From: Paenarthrobacter sp. GOM3
GTDB lineage: Bacteria > Actinomycetota > Actinomycetes > Actinomycetales > Micrococcaceae
DNA length: 64,000 nucleotides
Assembly (NCBI RefSeq): GCF_018215265.2
Contig: NZ_CP136562.1
Coordinates: forward strand, 3,038,001 to 3,102,000
Reading direction: 5' to 3'
The notes beneath the pieces are model-generated. The model saw nothing but the letters and a program-made list of their open reading frames with translations, made no database searches and was not told the origin of the DNA. Shown one piece after another: positions 1 through 8,110 of this stretch. The stretch's first letter is position 1. Each line of letters opens with the position of its first letter. Position numbers and translations under genes: made by a program.

Positions 1-226
1 CGGCAAGCCTGGCGCGGTCATCACCCCTGATGGCACAAGCCTGGGTGAACAACCGGGCGTATCCTCCTTTGAAGTCCGCCACGGCGTGATCCATGGTTCC
101 GTCCAGGAATCCACCCTCGCCACGCAGAACCTGATCCGCTGAATCAGCAGCACTGATCAAAGCGTCGGCAGCGCCATCATCAAAGACGATTCCGACGGCT
201 GGGCTGTCATCATAGGTAAAACTCAT
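1..226 (-). CDS. Partial small alpha-helical protein, WXG100/ESX-like (3' end outside window)
   Basis: The frame opens with ATG at 224-226 on the minus strand, 4 bases after a GGGGGAC ribosome-binding site. It stays open to the window edge, giving 75 visible residues. They begin MSFTYDDSPAVGIVFDDGAA and continue as an Ala/Asp/Gly-rich, probably helical stretch containing DFKGGYARLF. The opening residues and a short helical hairpin with an aromatic/Gly turn resemble WXG100-like partners of type VII-secreted polymorphic toxins in Micrococcaceae, but no WxG motif is visible. The neighbour is an integrase remnant, which fits an accessory region. The family assignment is tentative; the reading frame itself is well supported. 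Confidence 0.5.
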   Translation of the reverse strand, partial: MSFTYDDSPAVGIVFDDGAADALISAADSADQVLRGEGGFLDGTMDHAVADFKGGYARLFTQACAIRGDDRARLA

Positions 227-324
227 GCCCGTCCCCCATAAAGCGAACAATAAATCCAACGACTAGCATAACCCCTGTTTGTTCTGCTGACGGACTGACC
301 AGCCGGACTGTTTAGGATGTATGG

Positions 325-932
325 ATGCCCGATGAAATCAATAAGCCTGGGTTCGTGCCCTTCGTGGCCATGTGTGCATTCGCTGGACTGCGTCTCGGGG
401 AGGCAGCTGCCGTTCAACTCACCGATATTGACTTCCTGCGACGGACATTGAAGGTGCAGCGCGCCGGCAAAGGCGAAGTGACCATCACTCCCCCAAAGTA
501 CGGATCCGAGCGACTCGTGCACATCCCGAACGGGCTTGTGACGATGCTGGCCCAGCAAGTGGAGCAGATCGGAGTGCACAGTCCGCAGCAGTGGCTCTTC
601 CTTGGTGACGGAGGCCTGCCGCCACATCAGAACACGGTGGGCTATTGGTGGCGGAAAACGGTAAAGGCCGCAGGTCTTGAAGCTGTGAAGCTCCATGACC
701 TGCGGCACTTTTACGCGTCAGGGTTGATTGCGGCGGGCTGCGATGTCGTGACCGTTCAGCGGGCCTTGGGCCACTCCAAGGCGACCACGACGCTGAACAC
801 TTATGCCCACCTGTGGCCCACGGCCGAGGACCGCACGAGGTCTGCTGCCGGCGCCATGATGGATGATGCTCTCGGCATTACTGCGGACTCGGAACGCCTA
901 GGCCCTGAAAACAAGCGGGAAAACGGCCAGAA
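325..932 (+). pseudogene. Remnant of a tyrosine recombinase (phage-type integrase), catalytic domain only
   Basis: The translated frame carries the C-terminal catalytic half of a tyrosine integrase: the first Arg box (FAGLRLGEAAAVQL), the HDLRHFYASGL box, GHSKATTTLNTYAH with the nucleophilic Tyr, and a tail like actinophage integrases. The N-terminal SAM-like and core-binding domains, normally about 150-200 residues, are missing: an in-frame TAG lies at 313-315, just upstream. There is no stop at the natural end either. The frame reads on into the antisense strand of ychF up to 1182, so both ends appear to have been lost. Recombinase activity is unlikely. I mark the end at the ychF stop codon because everything beyond is antisense to a core gene. 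Confidence 0.85.
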
Positions 933-2024
933 TCACACGTTGAAGCGGAACTCAACCACGTCGCCGTCGGCCATTACGTATTCTTTACCTTCAATACGGA
1001 CCTTGCCGCGGGACTTTGCCTCAGCCATGGAGCCGGCGTCGACGAGGTCGTCGAAGGAGACAACCTCAGCCCTGATGAAGCCGCGCTGGAAGTCGGAGTG
1101 GATGACGCCGGCTGCCTGGGGTGCGGTGTCACCCTGGCGGATCGTCCATGCGCGGGTTTCCTTCGGGCCAGCAGTGAGGTAGGTCTGTAGGCCTAGAGTG
1201 TGGAATCCGACGCGCGCCAGCTGGTCGAGGCCAGACTCGCTCTGACCGTTCATTTCCAGCATTTCGCGGGCTTCTTCCTCGTCCAGTTCAACGAGGTCTG
1301 ATTCAAGCTTGGCGTCCAGGAAGACCGCGTCGGCCGGGGCAACGAGGGCACGGAGTTCTTCCTGCTTGGCCGGGTCGCCCAGGATGCCTTCATCGGCATT
1401 GAAAACGTAGATGAAGGGCTTGGCCGTGAGAAGTCCGAGCTCCTTGAGGTGCTCCATCTCCAGTTTGTCGCTCTTGATCGAGCTGAAAATGGTGTCGCCG
1501 CGCTCCAAGACAGCCTGGGCCGCTTTGATGGCCGCCAGTTCGGCAGCTTCGCGCTTCTTGATCTTGACTTCTTTTTCGATGCGCGGAATCGCGTTTTCGA
1601 TGGTCTGAAGGTCGGCCAGGATCAGTTCAGTGTTGATGGTCTCCATATCGGAGCGGGGATCCACTTTGCCGTCCACGTGGATGACATCCGGGTCATCGAA
1701 CACACGGACCACCTGGGCAATGGCCTCGGCCTCGCGGATATTGGCCAGGAACTTGTTGCCCAGGCCTTCACCCTCGGAGGCGCCCTTCACAATGCCCGCG
1801 ATGTCCACGAAGGATACCGGCGCAGGCAGCAGCTTCTGCGAGCCGAAGATCTCGGCCAGCTTCGCGAGGCGCGGATCCGGCAGGTTGACTACACCCACGT
1901 TCGGCTCGATCGTCGCGAACGGATAGTTCGCGGCGAGCACCTGGTTACGGGTCAGTGCGTTGAAAAGGGTTGATTTGCCGACGTTGGGCAGTCCGACGAT
2001 GCCAATAGTAAGAGCCACGAGCAT
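933..2024 (-). CDS. ychF: Redox-regulated ATPase YchF (OLA1/Obg-family)
   Basis: This is a P-loop protein of the Obg/OLA1 branch of TRAFAC NTPases. It binds ribosomes and, unusually for the class, prefers ATP. The N-terminus holds the G1 motif GLPNVGKS (about residues 11-18), then the YPFATIEPN switch I and [10 protein letters not shown] switch II. In place of the NKxD specificity motif it has FNADE, typical of YchF. The C-terminus ends in the TGS-domain sequence [11 protein letters not shown]. Length is about 361-363 aa, normal for the family. The frame extends further upstream, but homology begins at LTIGIVG. I chose ATG 2024 (GGTAG five bases upstream); GTG 2018 is an equally reasonable start. 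It is divergent from rmuC with about 110 bases between. Confidence 0.95.
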   Translation of the reverse strand: MLVALTIGIVGLPNVGKSTLFNALTRNQVLAANYPFATIEPNVGVVNLPDPRLAKLAEIFGSQKLLPAPVSFVDIAGIVKGASEGEGLGNKFLANIREAEAIAQVVRVFDDPDVIHVDGKVDPRSDMETINTELILADLQTIENAIPRIEKEVKIKKREAAELAAIKAAQAVLERGDTIFSSIKSDKLEMEHLKELGLLTAKPFIYVFNADEGILGDPAKQEELRALVAPADAVFLDAKLESDLVELDEEEAREMLEMNGQSESGLDQLARVGFHTLGLQTYLTAGPKETRAWTIRQGDTAPQAAGVIHSDFQRGFIRAEVVSFDDLVDAGSMAEAKSRGKVRIEGKEYVMADGDVVEFRFNV

Positions 2025-2133
2025 TGATTCTACCCGTTGATACCTTGTCCATGCTTGTTCGGCCCGACTCTGTGGCGACCCCCACGGCCGCAGCCTCACT
2101 AAAACTGTCGTACCCCTGTGACAGGGTTGCCAC

Positions 2134-3363
2134 ATGGATGGATTTGGATTCGTTTTGGCACTGCTCATGCTGCTGATCGGCGCGGCCGTGGGTCTGGCGG
2201 CCGGCTACGTCGTCTTCCGACGCCGGGGCGCCGGCCTGGAGGAGGACTTCGACGCCGTATCGTCGCGCCTTTCGGAGGTGACGGCTCAGCTCGCAGCGGC
2301 CGACGCCGAGCGGCGGCTTTTGTTCACACAGAACCGGGAACTCAGCGCAGCAAGGAACTCTGATGGAAGTGTCCTGCGCGCCCTGGCGCCCGTGGCGGAA
2401 AAGCTGACCGCGGTGCAGCAGCAGGTTTCGCTGCTCGAACGTGACCGGGTGGAGCAGTACGGACAGCTCGCACAGCAACTGCAGGACGCCCGTTCGTCCG
2501 ACGAACAGTTGCTCCGGTCAACCCATGCCCTTGCCTCCGCCCTACGTTCAAACAGCGCACGCGGGCAGTGGGGCGAAGTCCAGCTTCGCCGGGTGGTTGA
2601 AGCTTCCGGAATGCTCAGGCACGTGGACTTCCATGAGCAGGTCCACTCGGGCCGCACCGAGAACACGCTGCGACCGGACCTTGTGGTCCAGCTACCCGGG
2701 GATAAGCAGTTGGTGGTGGACGCCAAGGTCCCACTGGCCTCATACCTCGCGGCACAGGAACAGCTCCACGGAGACGGGGCATTCGGTGAATCGGTAACGC
2801 AAGCCTCCACCCATGATTCCAAGACCCTCCTGGCCCAACACGCCAAGGCCCTGAAGGCGCACATCGACGCCTTGGCCGGAAAGAAGTACTGGGACATCCC
2901 TGGGAACTCACCGGAACTGGTGATCTGCTTCCTCCCGGCCGAGTCCATCCTGGCCTCTGCCCTTGAGGCTGACTCCGGCCTGCTTGAACACGCGCTGTCC
3001 AGGAACGTCGTCCTGGCGTCACCCGGGACGTTGTTGGCGGTCCTCAAGTCGGTGGCCTTCACGTGGCGGCAGGACGTCCTCACCGATAGCGCCCACGAGC
3101 TGTTCGAGCTCGCCAAACAGCTCTACGAGCGCATGGGCACACTGGGAGAAAACGTCAGCAAGCTGGGAAGCTCCCTCAAGACGTCCGTGGACCGCTACAA
3201 CGCCATGGTGGGCACCCTCGAAGCCCGGGTGCTCCCGACCGCACGGAAGTTGAACACCATGGACGATGCAGGCCTCACGGCCCCCCTGTCCGTGGAAGCT
3301 GTTCCTCGGGCATTGGCAGCCCCGGAACTTCTCACCGAGGAGCCCCAGGAGTCTGCTGCTTAA
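2134..3363 (+). CDS. rmuC: DNA recombination protein RmuC
   Basis: This 409-aa protein has one N-terminal membrane-spanning helix (about residues 5-28), then a long Ala/Glu/Arg-rich coiled coil (about 35-125), then the RmuC core with WGEVQL, VVDAKVPLASYL and WDIPGNSPELVICF. The RmuC family is thought to be nuclease-like (restriction-endonuclease fold) and limits DNA inversions in E. coli. The membrane anchor plus coiled coil is the usual RmuC architecture, so the core probably faces the cytoplasm. The start lies in the ychF-rmuC divergent gap. A long hairpin directly follows the stop and separates it from convergent ispH. Confidence 0.93.
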   Translation: MDGFGFVLALLMLLIGAAVGLAAGYVVFRRRGAGLEEDFDAVSSRLSEVTAQLAAADAERRLLFTQNRELSAARNSDGSVLRALAPVAEKLTAVQQQVSLLERDRVEQYGQLAQQLQDARSSDEQLLRSTHALASALRSNSARGQWGEVQLRRVVEASGMLRHVDFHEQVHSGRTENTLRPDLVVQLPGDKQLVVDAKVPLASYLAAQEQLHGDGAFGESVTQASTHDSKTLLAQHAKALKAHIDALAGKKYWDIPGNSPELVICFLPAESILASALEADSGLLEHALSRNVVLASPGTLLAVLKSVAFTWRQDVLTDSAHELFELAKQLYERMGTLGENVSKLGSSLKTSVDRYNAMVGTLEARVLPTARKLNTMDDAGLTAPLSVEAVPRALAAPELLTEEPQESAA

Positions 3364-3369
3364 CGAACT

Positions 3370-3418
3370 GGCCCGCAGTGGCGACCACTTCCGTCAGGAA
3401 GGGCGCCCGCTGCGGGCC
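3370..3418. terminator. Bidirectional hairpin between rmuC and ispH
   Basis: GGCCCGCAG at 3370-3378 pairs with CTGCGGGCC at 3410-3418. The arms continue inward (TGGCG with CGCCC-type pairing) and there is an inner CTTCC-gtca-GGAAG stem. The element lies exactly between two converging genes, as expected of a shared terminator. No long U-tract is present, which is common in GC-rich actinobacteria. Confidence 0.7.
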
Positions 3419-3438
3419 AAATCCATAAGCGCTTCTTG

Positions 3439-4524
3439 CTAGGACGTAGGACGGTTCCCGCGGCCACCCAGGGCCCGGGTCACGTCGCCGGCCTTCTTCA
3501 ACGTAGCTCGCAGCTCCTTGGGGAGCGAGAACAGGAGATCTTCCTCCGCTGTTACCACTTCCTGGACTTCGCCATAGCCGTAGTCGGCCAGCAGGCGCAG
3601 GACATCCTGGACGAGAACTTCGGGGACGGACGCACCGGAGGTTACGCCGACGGTCGCGACGCCTTCGAACCAGGCTTCGTCCACCTCGTTGGCGAAGTCC
3701 ACGCGGTAGGAGCTCTTGGCCCCGTACTCGAGGGCAACTTCAACCAGGCGTACCGAGTTCGATGAGTTGGCCGAACCAACCACAATAACCAGGTCAGCCT
3801 GCGGCGCGATCTTCTTGATGGCCACCTGACGGTTGGTGGTGGCATAGCAGATGTCGTCGCTGGGCGGATCCTGGAGCGTCGGGAAACGGTCCTTCAGGAG
3901 GCGGACGGTCTCCATGGTTTCGTCCACGCTCAACGTGGTCTGCGAGAGCCAGATGGTCTTCTCGGGATCGCGCACTGTGACCTTGTCCACCTCGTGCGGA
4001 CCGTTGATGATTTGGATGTGCTCGGGAGCCTCGCCGGCTGTGCCCTCGACTTCCTCGTGGCCTTCGTGGCCGATGAGAAGAATGTCGTAGTCGTCCTTGG
4101 CAAAGCGCACGGCTTCGCGGTGGACTTTGGTGACCAGCGGGCACGTCGCGTCAATGGTGCGCAAGCCACGGTCCTCTGCCGACTGGACCACTGCCGGTGA
4201 AACTCCGTGGGCGGAGAAAATGACCAGTGCGCCTTCGGGAACCTCGTCCGTTTCCTCAACGAAGATGGCCCCTTGTTCTTCCAGCGAGCTGACCACGTGG
4301 ACGTTGTGGACGATCTGCTTGCGAACGTAGACGGGAGGACCGTAGTGCTCCAGTGCCTTTTCGACGGCGATGACAGCCCTGTCCACGCCGGCGCAATAAC
4401 CGCGGGGAGCTGCCAGCAGGACCTTCTTGGGACCTGTGACGGGTGCCGCCGCCTGTACCTCTTCCGGCGATCGCCGTCTCCGGGGCACGCTGGGCATCGG
4501 AATGGAAATTGCTGTGGAGGTCAT
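3439..4524 (-). CDS. ispH: 4-hydroxy-3-methylbut-2-enyl diphosphate reductase (LytB)
   Basis: IspH carries out the last step of the MEP isoprenoid pathway, reducing HMBPP to IPP and DMAPP with a [4Fe-4S] cluster. The three cluster cysteines are visible: C44 in PRGYCAGV, C128 in DATCPLV and C226 in [11 protein letters not shown]. The signature SAHGVSP (about 104-110), HEGHEE and the [10 protein letters not shown] region are also present. The protein is 361 aa, with about 30 extra poorly conserved residues before the catalytic core, common in actinobacteria. The product is cytoplasmic. The start ATG at 4524 follows a TGTGGG stretch. It points away from the upstream membrane-protein gene by a 24-base gap, so the two may be co-transcribed. 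Confidence 0.97.
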   Translation of the reverse strand: MTSTAISIPMPSVPRRRRSPEEVQAAAPVTGPKKVLLAAPRGYCAGVDRAVIAVEKALEHYGPPVYVRKQIVHNVHVVSSLEEQGAIFVEETDEVPEGALVIFSAHGVSPAVVQSAEDRGLRTIDATCPLVTKVHREAVRFAKDDYDILLIGHEGHEEVEGTAGEAPEHIQIINGPHEVDKVTVRDPEKTIWLSQTTLSVDETMETVRLLKDRFPTLQDPPSDDICYATTNRQVAIKKIAPQADLVIVVGSANSSNSVRLVEVALEYGAKSSYRVDFANEVDEAWFEGVATVGVTSGASVPEVLVQDVLRLLADYGYGEVQEVVTAEEDLLFSLPKELRATLKKAGDVTRALGGRGNRPTS

Positions 4525-4548
4525 CCCACAATGTTACCGGTCAGGTCA

Positions 4549-5454
4549 TTAACCCCGGGCATAAGGTGATGGCCGTCTCGCGGAAATGATCCAAACGACG
4601 AAGCCGATCACCAACAATGCCGCCGAGACCAGGGCTGCCACCGTTGTCCAGGGACCGAAACTGGACTGGACTGCCGACAGGAACTTACTGGCGAACAGCC
4701 CCGCCAGTTCGTTGCCGTTGGAGAGGTTACCGACTGCGCCTGCGGCGACATTCAGTCCAGCCCACCAGAGACCCGCCACGGCCAAACCACCCAGTCCGAG
4801 GAACGTGAGGACGGCCGTCCGCCTGCGTGCCACGAGCAAAGCCAGCAACGCCGACACGAGAGCTCCCAGGGCGGCAACCCACCACAAGGGGGCAAAGGTT
4901 GCGACCCGTTCCACCAACTGGCGGTGGGACGGCTCACCCAACGAAATCAGCCTTTCAGAGGGGACATCTAGGCGGACGCGCGTGGCCTCGGCAAAGTGGT
5001 CACGGATCAGCCTGACCAGGGGCGCAATGTCCAGGACCAGGGCCGTGGAAGCACCGGATTCTTCCGGCTGCCCAGCCGCACCGAAGTTCAGTTTGTGGCT
5101 GTTCCTTACTGTCTCTTCCCAAGCCTGCGGATAGTCGCTCCAGGACTGCATCCCGGACGCCGCCTGTTCAAGAACCCCGGCGGCCAGGGATTTGATGGGA
5201 CCCGGGAGGTTGACTGAGGATTCGAAGGAGCCGACGGCGGCGTCCGCCAGACGCGCCTGGAAATCGGGATCACTGCCCAATCCACCGGCGATGCGGGTGA
5301 AACCATCTTCCTGAACAATGTTTTGGTCCACCCACGCGGCTGGAACGGCGACGGCGGTGAGCACCAGGGCGAGGATCACTCCCAGTGCTGAAACGAAGGT
5401 ACGCAAGGTCATCCTCGGGGTCGGGGCCAGTGCCACCATCCTAGGTCTGTCCAC
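4549..5454 (-). CDS. Conserved actinobacterial multi-pass membrane protein of unknown function
   Basis: I do not recognise a named family. The protein (up to 301 aa) has an N-terminal membrane helix (about 18-42), an external domain of about 145 residues rich in Ala, Asp and Glu, then three hydrophobic helices near the C-terminus (around 190-210, 216-238, 265-290) and a short Arg-rich cytoplasmic tail. The external segment between the first and second helices suggests a surface or periplasm-facing role. It lies between ispH and xseA, a position I associate with conserved hypothetical membrane proteins in Arthrobacter relatives. The start is uncertain: ATG 5454 has no ribosome-binding site, and ATG 5439 is the alternative. 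It is divergent from xseA. Confidence 0.75.
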   Translation of the reverse strand: MDRPRMVALAPTPRMTLRTFVSALGVILALVLTAVAVPAAWVDQNIVQEDGFTRIAGGLGSDPDFQARLADAAVGSFESSVNLPGPIKSLAAGVLEQAASGMQSWSDYPQAWEETVRNSHKLNFGAAGQPEESGASTALVLDIAPLVRLIRDHFAEATRVRLDVPSERLISLGEPSHRQLVERVATFAPLWWVAALGALVSALLALLVARRRTAVLTFLGLGGLAVAGLWWAGLNVAAGAVGNLSNGNELAGLFASKFLSAVQSSFGPWTTVAALVSAALLVIGFVVWIISARRPSPYARG

Positions 5455-5521
5455 ATGATACGAAAAATGTCGGAGCCACCCGGTAAAGCTATGGATAGAG
5501 TTGGAAGGCGGTCGGCACTCC

Positions 5522-5559
5522 TTGCCGCACCCCGAGCAAGTTGCCGCACCCCGAGCGAG
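5522..5559. repeat. Two tandem 19-bp repeats in the divergent region upstream of xseA
   Basis: The 16-base unit TTGCCGCACCCCGAGC occurs at 5522-5537 and 5541-5556. The full 19-base units differ at one position (AAG versus GAG ends). They lie 54-91 bases upstream of the xseA start, between it and the divergent membrane-protein gene, so they could be a duplicated regulator site or a replication-slippage product. Confidence 0.6.
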
Positions 5560-5612
5560 GATTGTGATGATGCTGGTACAACCACGGCTTCCGGCCCAGT
5601 CGCGGACCTGCC

Positions 5613-6890
5613 ATGTCCGCTGAAGCGACTCCCGAGTCCACCCTCCCCGGGACTGCTGCCGAGACCAGTCCGGATAATCCCTGGCCTTTGCAGCTGCTTT
5701 CGCGCAAGCTCAAGGCCCACATTGAGAGGGCACCGGCAGCCTGGATTGAGGGCCAGGTCATCGAGTTGAACCGCAGGGGTGGCAATGCGTTCCTGACGCT
5801 GCGTGATGTTGACGCCGAGATTTCACTGCCGGCATCTGTGTGGTCCACAGTCCTGGACCGGCAAAAGGTACCGCTTGAGCGCGGGTCGCGGGTAGTCGCC
5901 CTGGTCAAGGCGGATTTCTGGGTCAAGACCGGACGCCTGAACATGTCGGTCAAGGACATCCGGCCGGTTGGCCTGGGCGACCTGTTGGCTCGCATTGAGC
6001 GGCTCCGCCAGGCTTTGGCCGCGGAAGGCCTGTTCGCTGATTCGCGCAAACGGAAGCTGCCCCTGCTCCCCCACCGCATAGGTCTCATCACGGGCCGTGA
6101 CTCGGACGCCAAGAAGGACGTGTTGCGTAACGCGGCCCTGCGCTGGCCAGCCGTGGAGTTCGATGTTCGAGAGGTTGCCGTGCAAGGCAACACGGCGGTG
6201 TCCCAGATCATCGCTGCCCTGAAGAAGCTGGACGCAGATCCGCATGTGGACGTCATTGTCCTGGCCCGTGGCGGCGGCGCACTGGAAGATCTGCTCCCCT
6301 TCAGCAACGAGGACCTGATCCGTGCTGTCTCTGCAGCAACCACTCCTATTGTCAGTGCGATTGGCCACGAGGCAGACCGGCCGATTTTGGACGACGTCGC
6401 CGACCTCCGCGCCTCCACGCCCACCGATGCCGCAAAGCGGATCGTCCCGGACGTCGCCGAGGAACTGGCCATGGTTCGCCAGGCCAGGGACCACCTCCGC
6501 CGGAGTATTGGCCGGATGGTGGATCGCGAAACTGACCGGCTCCACTCCTTGAGGTCCCGTCCGGTCCTGGCATCCCCCGCGTCCATGGTGGACGCGCGCG
6601 CCGAGGACATTCACCGCCTGCAACTGCGCTCACATTCGGCGGTCAGCACAGCCGTTGTGCGCGCGCTGGACCAGGTGCACCACCTGCGGGCACAGGTCAG
6701 GGCGTTGTCGCCGCAGAAAACACTGGACCGGGGCTATGCCGTTGTCCAACTGGTCGGCGATGACCAAGCCGGACACCAGGTGGTCAGCAGCCCTGAGGAC
6801 GCGCCCGAGGGCGCGGAACTGGCGATCCGCGTGGCCGACGGTCGCTTCAGGGCTGTCTCCGGCGGCCAAGGACAGCTCCTGGAGCATTGA
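5613..6890 (+). CDS. xseA: Exodeoxyribonuclease VII large subunit
   Basis: This is the catalytic large subunit of exonuclease VII, which degrades single-stranded DNA from either end in complex with many XseB subunits. An OB-fold nucleic-acid-binding domain occupies about residues 24-115 (IEGQVIELNR, FLTLRD). The catalytic core follows, with GLITGRDSDAKKDV and the family hallmark ARGGGALEDLLPFSNE (about 219-234), then VSAIGHEADRPILDDVADLR. A long helical region and the C-terminal LDRGYAVV element complete it. Length (425 aa) is typical. It overlaps or abuts xseB, with its stop 42 bases before the preferred xseB start, so the two subunits are made from one transcript. Confidence 0.97.
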   Translation: MSAEATPESTLPGTAAETSPDNPWPLQLLSRKLKAHIERAPAAWIEGQVIELNRRGGNAFLTLRDVDAEISLPASVWSTVLDRQKVPLERGSRVVALVKADFWVKTGRLNMSVKDIRPVGLGDLLARIERLRQALAAEGLFADSRKRKLPLLPHRIGLITGRDSDAKKDVLRNAALRWPAVEFDVREVAVQGNTAVSQIIAALKKLDADPHVDVIVLARGGGALEDLLPFSNEDLIRAVSAATTPIVSAIGHEADRPILDDVADLRASTPTDAAKRIVPDVAEELAMVRQARDHLRRSIGRMVDRETDRLHSLRSRPVLASPASMVDARAEDIHRLQLRSHSAVSTAVVRALDQVHHLRAQVRALSPQKTLDRGYAVVQLVGDDQAGHQVVSSPEDAPEGAELAIRVADGRFRAVSGGQGQLLEH

Positions 6891-6931
6891 GTCCGCAGCC
6901 AACATTGTCAGCATCACAATCGAAGGACATC

Positions 6932-7189
6932 ATGACCGAGAACAATTCAGCGGCGCCAACACCTGATTCCCTGGACGCCTTGAGCTACGAGGAGGCCCGG
7001 GAACAGCTCGTTGCCGTTGTTGGCCGCCTCGAAGCCGGCGGGGCCAGCCTCGAAGAATCACTGGCGCTCTGGGAGCGTGGCGAGGCCTTGGCCAAGCGCT
7101 GCGAGGATTGGCTTGAGGGCGCCCGCAAGCGCTTGGCCTCGGCACGGGATGCCGGCAACGACGGCGGACCTGCCGCCAGCACCGACTAA
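6932..7189 (+). CDS. xseB: Exodeoxyribonuclease VII small subunit
   Basis: XseB is the small helical-hairpin subunit that decorates XseA. The 85-aa product has the family signature LSYEEAREQLVAVVGRLEAG followed by GASLEESLALWERGEALAKRC. I chose ATG 6932 because GAAGGA lies six bases upstream and the conserved region begins soon after. An upstream ATG at 6887 overlaps the xseA stop but adds 15 residues not seen in the family. The C-terminal tail is low complexity (Gly/Ala/Ser/Asp). The gene converges on the PPK2 gene with only 15 bases between stops. Confidence 0.95.
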   Translation: MTENNSAAPTPDSLDALSYEEAREQLVAVVGRLEAGGASLEESLALWERGEALAKRCEDWLEGARKRLASARDAGNDGGPAASTD

Positions 7190-7204
7190 CGGCCAAGCAG
7201 GGGC

Positions 7205-8056
7205 TCAGGACTCCTCGACGAGCTTCCTTTCAGCAGCGACGTCGAAGTCGGCTTTTGGCCAGTTCAGCTGCATCCCTTCGAGCGCATCCAACAGCAACTG
7301 CTGAACCGCGATACGGGCATACCACTTCTTGTTGGCTGGTACGACGTGCCACGGGGCAATGTCCGTCGAGGTCTTCTGGAACGCCACGCTGTACGCGTCC
7401 ATGTAGTCGTCCCAGTAGGCCCGTTCCGTGAGGTCGCCGCGGCTGTATTTCCAGTGCTTGCTGGGATCGTCCAAGCGGGCAATGAGGCGCTTCTTCTGTT
7501 CCTGCTTGCTGATGTTAAGCATGACCTTGACGATCGTGGTGCCCTGCTCCGCCAGGCCCGCCTCGAAAGCGTTGATGGCCGCGTACCGGCGCTCCAACTC
7601 GGCAGGGTCGGCCCACGCGTGGACGCGATGGATCAGGACGTCCTCGTAGTGCGATCGGTCAAAAACCCCCACCATGCCGGCATCCGGAACGTGCTTCTCG
7701 ATCCTCCAGAGGAAGTCGTGGGCCTTCTCCTCGTCCGTTGGCGCCTTGAACGCGGCCAGTTGCACCCCTTGCGGGTCCATGGCACCTACGACGTGGCCAA
7801 CGATTCCGCCTTTACCCGCAGTGTCCATGGCCTGCAGAATCAGCAGGAGCCGCTTAGTGCTGCCGAACTTGCCCTCCGCGAACAGTTTCTCCTGCAGTTC
7901 TGTCAACCGTGAATCCTGGGCAGAGAGTAACGATTTTCCGTCAGATTTCGCACCGTCGTAGCCCGGGGTGGATTCCGGATCCACCTCCGCCAGCGAAAAC
8001 CCCGGTCCGACCCTCAGTACGCTGGCCGGACTCTTGGCGAACTCAACTTCAGCCAT
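7205..8056 (-). CDS. Polyphosphate kinase 2 family nucleotide phosphotransferase
   Basis: PPK2 proteins transfer phosphate between inorganic polyphosphate and nucleoside mono- or diphosphates. The Walker A motif is AMDTAGKGG (about residues 76-84), and the Walker B region is FDRSHYEDVL (about 132-141), followed by the lid region (HWKYSRGDLTERAYWDDYMDAY). The single PPK2 domain and 283-aa length suit one-domain class I/III enzymes; the class (AMP- or ADP-phosphorylating) cannot be settled by eye. The start ATG 8056 gives MAEVEFAKSP. It stands between convergent xseB and the aminotransferase gene, probably as its own unit. Confidence 0.92.
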   Translation of the reverse strand: MAEVEFAKSPASVLRVGPGFSLAEVDPESTPGYDGAKSDGKSLLSAQDSRLTELQEKLFAEGKFGSTKRLLLILQAMDTAGKGGIVGHVVGAMDPQGVQLAAFKAPTDEEKAHDFLWRIEKHVPDAGMVGVFDRSHYEDVLIHRVHAWADPAELERRYAAINAFEAGLAEQGTTIVKVMLNISKQEQKKRLIARLDDPSKHWKYSRGDLTERAYWDDYMDAYSVAFQKTSTDIAPWHVVPANKKWYARIAVQQLLLDALEGMQLNWPKADFDVAAERKLVEES

Positions 8057-8075
8057 CAGGCGTGCCTTTCTGCCG

Positions 8076-8098
8076 GGCCGCGCCCCCGCGGCGCGGCC
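8076..8098 (-). terminator. GC-rich hairpin after the aminotransferase gene
   Basis: GGCCGCGCC at 8076-8084 and GGCGCGGCC at 8090-8098 form a perfect 9-bp stem with a 5-base loop, directly downstream of the aminotransferase stop and upstream of the PPK2 start. There is no U-tract on the minus strand, so it may be a weak terminator or an RNA-stabilising hairpin. Confidence 0.5.
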
Positions 8099-8110
8099 AT
8101 GGACCTCAGG

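Noticed and set aside
933..2168. Extended 411-codon version of YchF
   Set aside because: Residues before LTIGIVG are not family-like and overlap the rmuC start region; the start near 2018-2024 is used.
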